This document shows positions 1 through 6,584 of a stretch of DNA of 17,784 nt, in pieces. Each line of letters starts with the position of its first letter. Position 1 is the first letter of the stretch. The notes beneath the pieces are model-generated. The model was not told the origin of the DNA, did not search any database, and worked only from the letters and a program-made list of their open reading frames with translations. Source of the DNA: Bacillota bacterium (GTDB lineage Bacteria > Bacillota > Bacilli > Thermoactinomycetales > DSM-44946); the NCBI GenBank assembly GCA_021793745.1, contig JAJYSD010000001.1:1-17784 (forward strand). The letters are read 5' to 3'. The position numbers were made by a program, and so were the translations under genes.

Positions 1-2
1 AG

Positions 3-422
3 AGCGCCGTCAACTGGGTATGCGGTTTTGCCTTTTTGGTGGGACTGGTCTACACCACCAGCGGAGGACTCCGTTACCTCGATGTGGTGGACCATTTCAC
101 CAACCAGTACGGCATTGTCCTCGGCGGAGTGTTTGAAGTGATTCTGATCGCTTGGGTCGCCAAGAAGTTGGATGAATTCCGGGAGCACGCCAACGGGATT
201 TCCTACGTCCGGCTGGGAAGCTGGTGGGACATCTGTCTCCGGTGGATCACCCCTGTCTTGCTCTCGGGCATGCTGCTGATGACGCTGCTCGACGAGTTCA
301 GCCAGCCCTATGAGGGATACCCCCACAGCGGATTGATCGCCTTCGGATGGTGTGTGCTGGGAATCATCATGGTCGGTGCCCTCTACTTCACGAAGTTCCG
401 GCAGGAGAGGGGGAATGCCTGA
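3..422 (+). CDS. Sodium-dependent NSS-family amino-acid transporter, C-terminal part
   Basis: This is the 3' end of a gene that begins before the window; the frame is open from the first bases and ends at TGA 420-422. About 139 residues are visible. They contain hydrophobic stretches typical of the last three transmembrane helices of the neurotransmitter:sodium symporter family: one starting near FAFLVGLVYTTSGG, one around VLGGVFEVILIAWV, then TPVLLSGMLLMTLL and IAFGWCVLGIIMVGALYF. A short basic cytoplasmic tail ends the protein. The sequence GGLRYLDVVDHF followed by a glycine-rich helix is usual for prokaryotic members, which import amino acids with Na+. The next gene overlaps its stop by one base and encodes a MetS-type small subunit, which supports a methionine/alanine importer. 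Substrate assignment is inference. A TTG at 36 is only an internal codon, not a start. Confidence 0.85.
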   Translation, partial: SAVNWVCGFAFLVGLVYTTSGGLRYLDVVDHFTNQYGIVLGGVFEVILIAWVAKKLDEFREHANGISYVRLGSWWDICLRWITPVLLSGMLLMTLLDEFSQPYEGYPHSGLIAFGWCVLGIIMVGALYFTKFRQERGNA

Positions 423-544
423 TGAGCGTTTCCGCCTGGATCATGTTTTTGATCGGCGCCATCGGTTTGTGGGGAGGATTGGCCTACTTCTTGTGGCACC
501 ACATCAAGTCGGAAAAACGCCTTAAACAGGAGAACCAGTCCTGA
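422..544 (+). CDS. MetS-type small subunit of NSS transporter (40 aa)
   Basis: This 40-residue protein starts at ATG 422, whose A is also the last base of the upstream TGA, so the two genes are translationally coupled. A purine-rich GGAGAGGGGGA at about 403-413 serves as ribosome-binding site. It has one transmembrane helix (about residues 6-28, WIMFLIGAIGLWGGLAYFLW) followed by a charged, lysine-rich tail. Size, topology and position directly after an NSS transporter match the methionine/alanine importer small-subunit family (MetS of Corynebacterium; in Bacilli usually 30-60 residues). In that family the small protein is needed for transport by the large subunit. The role here is inferred from context, not from catalytic motifs. 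An intrinsic terminator follows within five bases. Confidence 0.82.
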   Translation: MSVSAWIMFLIGAIGLWGGLAYFLWHHIKSEKRLKQENQS

Positions 545-548
545 TCAA

Positions 549-575
549 AGAAAGCCCCGTTACGGGGCTTTCTTG
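549..575 (+). terminator. Intrinsic terminator after NSS/MetS operon
   Basis: A perfect 11-bp stem (AGAAAGCCCCG 549-559 with CGGGGCTTTCT 563-573) closes on a 3-base loop and begins five bases after the stop of the small subunit. The A-rich and T-rich ends of the stem supply the U tract on either strand, so it may also work for minus-strand transcripts. Confidence 0.85.
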
Positions 576-702
576 CTGACTGGATTAAGGCGTTTTCACC
601 GAAGGACTTGTCACGAAGTGGAGCCGAGGGGAAAACGGTGCCAGATCAGCCGGTCAGCGGTTTTAGCCCCCGTTCAGGGGCTCTCTTCGTTTTTCGGGAA
701 CA
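576..702. other. Intergenic stretch with possible structured RNA, no gene
   Basis: No credible coding frame lies between the two convergent transcripts. Several short complementary segments are visible: CACCG 597-601 with CGGTG 636-640, GTTTTC 592-597 with GAAAAC 631-636, AAAAC 632-636 with GTTTT 660-664, and a hairpin AGCCCC 665-670 / GGGGCT 677-682 followed after a few bases by a T run (690-694). Some pairings exclude each other. It could be an independent small RNA or simply decayed sequence; I do not recognise a known RNA family. Confidence 0.25.
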
Positions 703-727
703 GAAAAACCCCCGTCGAAGGGGGTTA
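703..727 (-). terminator. Intrinsic terminator of the dat transcript
   Basis: Read on the minus strand, AACCCCC pairs with GGGGGTT (plus positions 720-726 and 707-713) around a 6-base loop, and is followed by a run of five T. The stem overlaps the TAA stop (725-727) of the 81-residue gene, so it closes the dat operon. Confidence 0.85.
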
Positions 728-970
728 CAGGGAATCGGGCTCTTCCGACAGGATGATCTGTTTTCCGAGCTCAATCAGTCCCACGGCTTCAAAGACATTG
801 ACGCCGACCGTATGAATGCAGGGGTGTCCATCCTTGTTGATTGCCACCAGGACCATCCCCTCATAATCTTTCATCTCTTCGGAGATATGTTGCAGCGCCT
901 CCTCCATCTGCTTCCGCATGTCTTCCTCGCGCCCCTGGATCACGTCGAAAATGTTCTTGACACCGCCCAT
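725..970 (-). CDS. Small conserved-looking protein of unknown function, downstream of dat
   Basis: An 81-residue protein that I do not recognise. The first 35 residues are charged and helical, with many Glu, Gln and Lys (EEDMRKQMEEALQHISEEMK). The second half looks like beta strands followed by a helix (MVLVAINKDGHPCIHTVGVN, then FEAVGLIELGKQIIL). There is no signal peptide or membrane segment, so it should be cytosolic. The ATG at 968-970 is preceded by GGAGGGA at a good distance, which supports expression. It lies 54 bases after the stop of dat on the same strand and ends inside an intrinsic terminator, so the two genes form an operon. No function should be assigned from this alone. The coding call is good because of the ribosome-binding site, the tight placement and the sensible composition. 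Confidence 0.75.
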   Translation of the reverse strand: MGGVKNIFDVIQGREEDMRKQMEEALQHISEEMKDYEGMVLVAINKDGHPCIHTVGVNVFEAVGLIELGKQIILSEEPDSL

Positions 971-1024
971 GGCCGGCTCCCTCCATCTGTCACTGTGCTT
1001 GGGACGAAGATTGCGAAGGGCCCA

Positions 1025-1888
1025 TCAAAGGCCGCTCATTTCCGCTGAACAACCGCATTGGCGGGCAATTTGCTCGTCGAAGGCCTGCTGCAGGCGCCGC
1101 GTCAAGGGACCGGGCGTACCGGAACCGATTTTTCGGTCATCCACCTGGGTAACCGGACAAACCTCCACCGTCGTGCCGGTGATAAAGACCTCATCGGCAT
1201 TATACAAGGAATCCACGGAAAAGGTTTCCTCCTTTACGGGAATCCCCGCTTCTTCGGCGCATTTCAGGATAATGGCGCGGGTGATTCCGTGGAGGATCAG
1301 GTTGTTGGCGGGGTGGGTGTACAGGGTGTCGTTTTTGACGATGAAGACGTTGGAGGAACTCCCTTCCGTGACGCTTCCGTTCCGGACCAGGATGGCCTCT
1401 TTGCAGCCCCGTTCCAGGGCCTCCTGCTTGGCCAATACCGCTCCCAGCAGATTGAGGCTTTTAATGTCGCAGCGAAGCCAACGGATATCCTCCAGGGTGC
1501 AGGTCCGGATGCCATCTTTGAGCATGGCGACCGGCCGGGGTGCCTCCGAGGTGTAGGCGATGAGCACGGGTTGCACCGACTCAGGGAACGCGTGATTCCG
1601 GGGTGCGGCACCGCGGGTGACTTGCAGGTAGACGGTCCCCTCCCGAAGTTGATTGGCTTCCACCAGCTGGTTGATCCGTTCCGCCAGTTGCGAAACGTCC
1701 CAGGGAAGAGGCAGGCCGATTTCCCGGGCGCACTTTTCCAGGCGGAGAAGGTGCTCCTGGAGATAAAAAGTTCGACCGCCGTAGACGCGGATCACTTCAT
1801 ACACACCGTCCCCAAACTGATAGCCCCGATCTTCAATGTCCACTTTCGCTTCGCTTCGCGGGACCAGTCGATCATTCCACAGAATCAA
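1025..1888 (-). CDS. dat: D-amino-acid aminotransferase (PLP fold type IV)
   Basis: This enzyme transfers the amino group between D-amino acids and 2-oxo acids, giving D-alanine or D-glutamate for peptidoglycan. The 287 residues match the usual length of about 280-290. Visible family features are the N-terminal DRGYQFGDGVYEVIRVYGG block with Tyr30, the Arg97-x-His99 pair (PRNH) that binds the substrate carboxylate in D-specific members, the PLP lysine Lys143 in RCDIKSLN, Glu175 in VTEGSSSNVF, and the phosphate-binding TGTT at 237-240. The RxH pair favours dat over branched-chain aminotransferase IlvE. The start is TTG at 1886-1888; the sequence GAGGGGG lies eight bases upstream and no ATG fits better. 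The 81-residue gene follows it in the same transcript. The divergent neighbour is nrdJ. Confidence 0.92.
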   Translation of the reverse strand: MILWNDRLVPRSEAKVDIEDRGYQFGDGVYEVIRVYGGRTFYLQEHLLRLEKCAREIGLPLPWDVSQLAERINQLVEANQLREGTVYLQVTRGAAPRNHAFPESVQPVLIAYTSEAPRPVAMLKDGIRTCTLEDIRWLRCDIKSLNLLGAVLAKQEALERGCKEAILVRNGSVTEGSSSNVFIVKNDTLYTHPANNLILHGITRAIILKCAEEAGIPVKEETFSVDSLYNADEVFITGTTVEVCPVTQVDDRKIGSGTPGPLTRRLQQAFDEQIARQCGCSAEMSGL

Positions 1889-2214
1889 TGTGAATTCCCC
1901 CTCGCAGGTGGATATTTTTATTCCGCGGATGGAACCGCGGATGTTCCGGGTCGACGGAGTGTCAGTCTCCTGGTAAAATACCGAGCGGAATCCCTTGCCG
2001 CAGCGAGGGCTCAGGTTGTTTTTCCGTCTTATATGTAGTTTGCCTCAAGTTCAGTCTAATCGCAACATAAAAGAAAATCCGGAGAGGGCCGATGGAAATG
2101 GGCTGGAAACGTTCTGTTGAGAAAATCAACCGGTGAATCGGTTCGAGAATCCGTGGAAGAATCAGAGAGAGGCAGCTAATGCGACGCCTTGTCCCGAAAC
2201 CGCAAATTCCGGAT
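1889..2214. other. Divergent dat/nrdJ intergenic region, upstream part
   Basis: This stretch holds no convincing gene. On the dat side a direct repeat CATCCGCGG is present twice, three bases apart (plus positions 1923-1931 and 1935-1943), and because CCGCGG is self-complementary the pair can also fold as a hairpin just upstream of the dat ribosome-binding site. Further out, GAGC/GCTC and GGAG/CTCC pairings could form short stems in a dat leader. Two tiny frames with purine-rich leaders, at 2092-2136 (14 codons) and 2179-2241 (20 codons), are too short to support; the second runs through the nrdJ promoter. I could not find a good promoter for dat, nor a cobalamin riboswitch in front of nrdJ. 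Confidence 0.5.
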
Positions 2215-2242
2215 TTTACACAATATATTGTAGTGATATAAT
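2215..2242 (+). promoter_or_regulatory. nrdJ promoter (SigA type)
   Basis: TTTACA (2215-2220) and a perfect TATAAT (2237-2242) are separated by 16 bases. Transcription should begin near 2249, leaving a leader of about 33 bases with AGGAGG at 2269-2274 before the TTG start. The spacer and the start region each hold an NrdR-type box. Confidence 0.82.
2218..2233 (+). promoter_or_regulatory. NrdR box 1 in the nrdJ promoter spacer
   Basis: The sequence ACACAATATATTGTAG matches the NrdR consensus acaCwAtATaTwGtgt at 14 of 16 positions and all ten core positions (2221-2230). It sits between the -35 and -10 elements, where bound repressor would exclude RNA polymerase. Confidence 0.78.
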
Positions 2243-2249
2243 TGCATTG

Positions 2250-2265
2250 TACCTACATATTGGTG
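2250..2265 (+). promoter_or_regulatory. NrdR box 2 at the nrdJ transcription start
   Basis: The core CTACATATTG (2253-2262) matches nine of ten positions of the NrdR core CwAtATaTwG; the flanks are poor. Its core begins exactly 32 bp after that of box 1, the three-helical-turn spacing known for paired NrdR boxes. Confidence 0.65.
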
Positions 2266-2281
2266 TCGAGGAGGAATTCCT

Positions 2282-5200
2282 TTGAGAATCCCACGTCGAT
2301 TTACCCGGCACGGGGAAGATCCCTATCAGTCTGTGGAGTATGAGCGGCGGGATTGCCGCATCACCAATCCGGATGGTTCCGTCGTCTTTGAAATGAAGGG
2401 AGCGGAGGTTCCGAAGGCCTGGTCTCAGGTCGCATCGGACATTCTGATTTCCAAGTACTTTCGGAAGGCAGGCGTTCCTCAGCGGGATGAGGAGGGGAAT
2501 CCCATCCTTGACGAGGAGGGCAATCCGGTCACCGGTCCGGAAAGGAGCGTCAAGCAGGTCGTTCACCGGCTTGCCGGCTGTTGGAGGGACTGGGGCCAGC
2601 GTTACGGATACTTCGATTCCGAAGAGGATGCCCAGGCCTTTTACGATGAGCTGGTCTATATGATGCTGAATCAGATGGCCGCTCCCAACTCCCCCCAATG
2701 GTTCAACACGGGGCTCCATTATGCCTACGGGATTTCCGGGAAGCCCCAGGGCCACTATTATGTGGATCCGGAGACGGAAGAGGTGAAGCAGGGGGAAGAC
2801 GCCTACAGCCGGCCGCAGCCCCATGCCTGCTTTATTCAGTCCGTCGAGGATGATTTGGTCAACGAAGGCGGGATCATGGACTTGTGGCTGCGGGAGGCTC
2901 GCCTCTTCAAATACGGAAGCGGCACGGGGACCAACTTTTCCAATATCCGCGGAAAGGGGGAGCCCCTGTCCGGCGGTGGCACATCCTCGGGGCTTCTCTC
3001 CTTCCTGAAAATCGGGGACCGGGCAGCCGGGGCCATCAAATCCGGAGGCACCACCCGGCGGGCGGCGAAAATGGTCTGCCTCGACCTGGATCACCCGGAT
3101 GTGGAAGAGTTTATCAATTGGAAGTCGGAGGAGGAAAAGAAGGTCCGCGCCCTGATTCAGGCCGGTTATGATCCCTCCTTTAACGGGGAGGCGTACGATA
3201 CCATCTCGGGTCAGAATTCCAACAACTCGGTCCGGATCCCCCACGAATTTTTCCACTCGCTTCAGGAGGACGGGGGTTGGGCGCTGAAGTACAGGACGAC
3301 CGGGAAGGTCAAAAAGGTGGTCCGTGCCCGGGAGCTGTGGCGTCAGATCGGACAGGCCGCCTGGGAGTGCGCCGATCCGGGCGTCCAGTACGACGGGACG
3401 ATCAATGAGTGGCACACCTGTCCCGCCGGCATGGACGGTCAGGTGGGAGCCCGCCACAATCGGATCAATGCTTCCAATCCGTGCAGTGAATACATGTTTT
3501 TGGACAATACGGCCTGTAACCTGGCTTCCCTCAACCTGATGAAATTTTACGATCCCGAAACCCGGACCTTCGATATTCCGTCCTTCAAGCATGCGGTTCG
3601 CCTGTGGACGATCGTCCTGGAGATTTCCGTTTTGATGGCCCAGTATCCCTCCCGGGAGATCGCCAGACTGTCCTATGAGTACCGGACGCTGGGGCTTGGT
3701 TATGCCAATATCGGGACGCTGCTGATGGTGTCCGGGATTCCCTATGATTCCGAGGAGGCCCTGGCCCTCACCGGTGCCATTACGGCGCTGATGACCGGCA
3801 CCGCCTATGTCACCTCGGCGGAGATGGCCCGGGAGCTGGGACCCTTCAAGGCGTTTCCCGTCAACCGGGAGCACATGCTCAGGGTCATCCGCAACCACCG
3901 GCGGGCCGCCTACAACGCGCCGGAGGAGGAGTATGAAGGGCTGACGATCAAGCCGATGGGGATCCACCCCACGAAATGTCCCCCGGATCTGCTGAAGGCC
4001 GCCCGGAAGAGTTGGGACGAAGCCCTGGAGATGGGCGAAAAATACGGCTATCGCAACGCCCAGACCACCCTCATCGCTCCCACGGGGACGATCGGTCTGT
4101 TGATGGATTGCGATACCACCGGAATCGAACCGGATTTCGCTCTGGTCAAGTTTAAAAAGCTGGCGGGCGGGGGCTACTTCAAGATCGCCAACCAATCGAT
4201 CCGTCCCGCCTTGAAAAACCTCGGGTACAGCCCCGAGCAGATCGAAGACATTCTCCGGTACGTGATGGGAACCCTCTCCCTGGAGGGAGCGCCCCACATC
4301 AACCGGGAGACCCTCCTGGAAAAGGGGTTCACCGAGGAAGATCTGGAGAAGGTGGAGAAGGCTCTGCCCACGGTGTTTGAGCTTCCCTACGCCTTCAACG
4401 TGTGGATTCTGGGGGAAGATTGTCTGAAGCGGCTGGGCTTCAAGCCGGAGGAATACCGCGCGCCGGGCTTCAATTTGTTGAAGGAGCTGGGCTTCAGCCA
4501 GCGGGAGATCGATGAAGCCAGCGATGTAATCTGTGGGATGATGACCACCGAAGGGGCCCCCCACTTGAAGGAGGAACATTATCCCGTCTTTGATACGGCG
4601 AATCCCTGCGGCAAACACGGGAAACGGTTTATTCACTACATGGGCCACCTGCGGATGATGGCCGCCGCCCAGTCCTTTCTGAGCGGGGCGATCTCCAAGA
4701 CGATCAACATGCCCGCCGATGCCTCGGTGGAAGATATTCTCGATGCCTATGAGCAGGGCTGGCGTTTGGGTCTGAAGGCGATCGCCCTCTACCGCGACGG
4801 TTCGAAGAGTTCGCAACCGCTGAACACCCGGGGGGACAAGCAGGAGGAGGAGAATGTTCCGGAAGAGGAGATTGCCGCCGACGCCGCAGCCGCCGCGACG
4901 AAGCTGACGGAAATTTACGCGACGGGGCACGTTCCCAGCGTCCGGCGCCGTCTGCCCCGGAAGCGGGATGGGTTCACCCAGGAGGCGAGGATTGCCGGGC
5001 AGAAGATTTTTGTCCGGACCGGCGAATACGAAGACGGCTCCCTCGGCGAGATCTTCATCGACATGCACAAGGCGGGCAGCACGATGCGCGGTCTTCTGGA
5101 CGCCTTTGCCGTGGCGGTGTCCCTCGGCCTCCAGCACGGGGTGCCCCTGGAGAAGTATGTCAACTCGATGACCTTTACGCGGTTTGAGCCGTCGGGGCCG

Positions 5201-5596
5201 GTGGAGCACCCCAATATCAAAATGGCGACCTCGGTCATCGATTACGTTTTCCGCATGCTGGGGATGGAGTATCTGGGTCGGACCGACTTCGTCCAGGTTC
5301 CTCCGAAAAAGGAAGAGCTCCGGATGTACGCCAACCGCTTCAAGAAGGAGCGCATCCATCGGGAGGAGCAGGAGAATACCGATGTCCGGGCGAATCGGGA
5401 AATGGAGGAGGCGTACAAAGAGGTGACCGGGGGGCTCGCCGGAGATGAGCGGGAGGGCGTCACTCCCCGGGACAATCTGGAGGCGATCCGAGCCAGCAGC
5501 GGTGCGCCCCTGTGTATTGAATGCGGGGGGATGACGAAGCGCAACGGTTCCTGTTATGTCTGTCTCGACTGCGGTGCAACCACCGGTTGCTCCTGA
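2282..5596 (+). CDS. nrdJ: Vitamin B12-dependent (class II) ribonucleoside-diphosphate reductase
   Basis: NrdJ reduces ribonucleotides to deoxyribonucleotides using an adenosylcobalamin-generated thiyl radical, so it works with or without oxygen. The 1104 residues fit the long bacterial form. Visible landmarks: Cys183 (PHACFIQS) and Cys412 (DNTACNLAS) as the substrate-reducing pair; Asn399, Cys401 and Glu403 in NPCSEYMF as the radical cysteine and its partners; the GSGTGTNFSNIRGKGEPLSG loop; PTGTIGLLMDCDTTGIEPDF; a TSCPD domain near residues 890-1005 (GSTMRGLLDAFAVAVSLGL); and a cysteine-rich C-terminal tail with Cys at 1078, 1081, 1091, 1094, 1097 and 1103, the usual redox shuttle/zinc ribbon. 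No intein interrupts it and I see no N-terminal ATP cone. The start is TTG 2282, seven bases after AGGAGG. It appears monocistronic, with its own promoter, two NrdR boxes and a terminator. No cobalamin riboswitch is seen. Confidence 0.95.
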   Translation: MRIPRRFTRHGEDPYQSVEYERRDCRITNPDGSVVFEMKGAEVPKAWSQVASDILISKYFRKAGVPQRDEEGNPILDEEGNPVTGPERSVKQVVHRLAGCWRDWGQRYGYFDSEEDAQAFYDELVYMMLNQMAAPNSPQWFNTGLHYAYGISGKPQGHYYVDPETEEVKQGEDAYSRPQPHACFIQSVEDDLVNEGGIMDLWLREARLFKYGSGTGTNFSNIRGKGEPLSGGGTSSGLLSFLKIGDRAAGAIKSGGTTRRAAKMVCLDLDHPDVEEFINWKSEEEKKVRALIQAGYDPSFNGEAYDTISGQNSNNSVRIPHEFFHSLQEDGGWALKYRTTGKVKKVVRARELWRQIGQAAWECADPGVQYDGTINEWHTCPAGMDGQVGARHNRINASNPCSEYMFLDNTACNLASLNLMKFYDPETRTFDIPSFKHAVRLWTIVLEISVLMAQYPSREIARLSYEYRTLGLGYANIGTLLMVSGIPYDSEEALALTGAITALMTGTAYVTSAEMARELGPFKAFPVNREHMLRVIRNHRRAAYNAPEEEYEGLTIKPMGIHPTKCPPDLLKAARKSWDEALEMGEKYGYRNAQTTLIAPTGTIGLLMDCDTTGIEPDFALVKFKKLAGGGYFKIANQSIRPALKNLGYSPEQIEDILRYVMGTLSLEGAPHINRETLLEKGFTEEDLEKVEKALPTVFELPYAFNVWILGEDCLKRLGFKPEEYRAPGFNLLKELGFSQREIDEASDVICGMMTTEGAPHLKEEHYPVFDTANPCGKHGKRFIHYMGHLRMMAAAQSFLSGAISKTINMPADASVEDILDAYEQGWRLGLKAIALYRDGSKSSQPLNTRGDKQEEENVPEEEIAADAAAAATKLTEIYATGHVPSVRRRLPRKRDGFTQEARIAGQKIFVRTGEYEDGSLGEIFIDMHKAGSTMRGLLDAFAVAVSLGLQHGVPLEKYVNSMTFTRFEPSGPVEHPNIKMATSVIDYVFRMLGMEYLGRTDFVQVPPKKEELRMYANRFKKERIHREEQENTDVRANREMEEAYKEVTGGLAGDEREGVTPRDNLEAIRASSGAPLCIECGGMTKRNGSCYVCLDCGATTGCS

Positions 5597-5610
5597 TAAA
5601 AAACCTTTTG

Positions 5611-5645
5611 CCCGTGCCCGATGCGTGGCACGGGACTCTCTTTTT
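5611..5645. terminator. Shared terminator between nrdJ and the GDSL hydrolase gene
   Basis: An 8-bp stem CCCGTGCC (5611-5618) / GGCACGGG (5627-5634) with an 8-base loop is followed by CTTTTT (5640-5645) on the plus strand. On the minus strand a T run also follows after a short gap, so it can serve both convergent genes. Confidence 0.8.
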
Positions 5646-6297
5646 ATCCGTCGATTCCTTCCCAGACCGCTTCGGCGATTACCCGGTGCCCTGCCCCGTT
5701 GGGATGGATCGGATTGTTTCCGAACAGGCGGTAGTCGGAAAGGTCTCCCGTCCGGTAACCGTGGATCAGGAGGGGTTCCATCCCGAGGAAGCGCTCGTAG
5801 ATGTCGACGACGGGAAGGTGCCACCTGGCGGCCACTTCGGCGATGATGCCGTTCATTTCAGTTACCCGATGGACGGCCAGCGGCGAGGCGGGGAAGGGAT
5901 TGTATAGGTTGAGGAGGAAAAGGGGACAAGGGTTCCGTCGGCGGATCATTTGGACCAGCTGGACCAGATGACGCTTGTAAAGCTTCATGGATCGGGAAAT
6001 GGCGTCCGGACAGCGGAAAAAGAACATTTTCAGATAGGCGTGAAGCAGATCATTTCCGCCAACATAGAGCGTGATCAGATCCGCCCGCCGGAGAGCGGAC
6101 TGGAGGAAGGGAGAAAAGGTCATGAAAAAAAGAAGATCTCCGCTGGTGGCTCCCTTCTTTCCACCGTTTGCAACCCTGACGTACGGCAGATGTGAACCGA
6201 GCCGGGCGCCCAGCATGTCCACAAACCCCCGCCGCTGAGGAGCATTGTAACCCGCCGTGATGGAATCGCCGACGGCCATGTAATGAAAGGGTTTCAC
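5644..6297 (-). CDS. SGNH/GDSL-type lipase or esterase
   Basis: A 217-residue hydrolase of the SGNH superfamily, expected to cleave an ester of a lipid, sugar or small molecule. Block I is AVGDSITAG with the nucleophile Ser12; block II is the Gly of ANGGKKGATSGDLL (near residues 45-53); block III is YVGGNDLL with Asn82; block V is HPNGAGH with His198. The usual Asp three residues before the catalytic His (DxxH) is Asn195 here, which is odd. No N-terminal signal peptide is obvious, so it is probably cytoplasmic. The start is GTG at 6295-6297, with AGGGGAG about seven bases upstream. It stands alone on the minus strand, convergent with nrdJ and divergent from the metallophosphoesterase. The substrate cannot be told from sequence. 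Confidence 0.87.
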   Translation of the reverse strand: MKPFHYMAVGDSITAGYNAPQRRGFVDMLGARLGSHLPYVRVANGGKKGATSGDLLFFMTFSPFLQSALRRADLITLYVGGNDLLHAYLKMFFFRCPDAISRSMKLYKRHLVQLVQMIRRRNPCPLFLLNLYNPFPASPLAVHRVTEMNGIIAEVAARWHLPVVDIYERFLGMEPLLIHGYRTGDLSDYRLFGNNPIHPNGAGHRVIAEAVWEGIDG

Positions 6298-6584
6298 CGT
6301 TTTCTCCCCTTTCCCCTTTCAAAGCGTAGCGAAGGACGCCTAAACCTTTCAGTGGTGCAAAGGGGGCGCCGAACGAGCAACGCCCTCCGTCTTCCTGAGG
6401 CCCGGTGCCGTTCCCGGGGAGGGAAAATCGGGCTTCGGAATATTCTATGGCGGGGGAAAGGTCGAGGACAGGGCGGATGTTTCTCCGGCGGGTATGATCA
6501 CCGACTTTTTTGGGTATGGAGATGTTGAGTTGACGATTTCAACGGCTGTTTTTGTGAAGCCGGCAGAGGGATGGGGTATTACAA
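6298..6584. other. Intergenic region between GDSL hydrolase and metallophosphoesterase genes
   Basis: No gene is certain here. TTGACG at 6530-6535 could be a -35 element for the metallophosphoesterase gene, but no good -10 lies 16-18 bases downstream. One plus-strand frame is open from 6344 to TAA 6623-6625 (93 codons) and reads protein-like (FGIFYGGGKVEDR, GMITDFFGYGDVELTIS), yet it lacks a start codon with a ribosome-binding site and overlaps the next gene. It may be a decayed remnant. Confidence 0.4.

Noticed and set aside
1930..1940. TGGAACCGCGG, matching the T-box antiterminator signature, on the plus strand
   Set aside because: A T-box leader would need stem I and specifier loop 150-250 bases upstream, which is inside dat in antisense, and a terminator plus aminoacyl or amino-acid gene just downstream. 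Neither is present; the next plus-strand gene is nrdJ, 340 bases away with its own promoter.
1058..2038. A 326-codon plus-strand frame opposite dat
   Set aside because: It is the antisense shadow of the clearly coding dat gene, has no recognisable motif and no suitable ribosome-binding site.
2179..2241. A 20-codon ORF with a GAGAGG leader just upstream of nrdJ
   Set aside because: It spans the -35, the -10 and NrdR box 1 of the nrdJ promoter, and no other promoter is visible for it.
2043..2281. Cobalamin riboswitch in front of nrdJ
   Set aside because: Expected for a B12-dependent enzyme, but I cannot find the conserved B12-box core or its flanking stems, and the likely transcript leader is only about 33 bases long.
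2216..5824. A 1202-codon open frame on the minus strand, antisense to nrdJ
   Set aside because: It mirrors nrdJ codon by codon and also runs through the nrdJ promoter and into the GDSL gene. The translation is rich in Gly, Pro, Arg and His with no family motif. High GC and codon bias in nrdJ explain the lack of stops.
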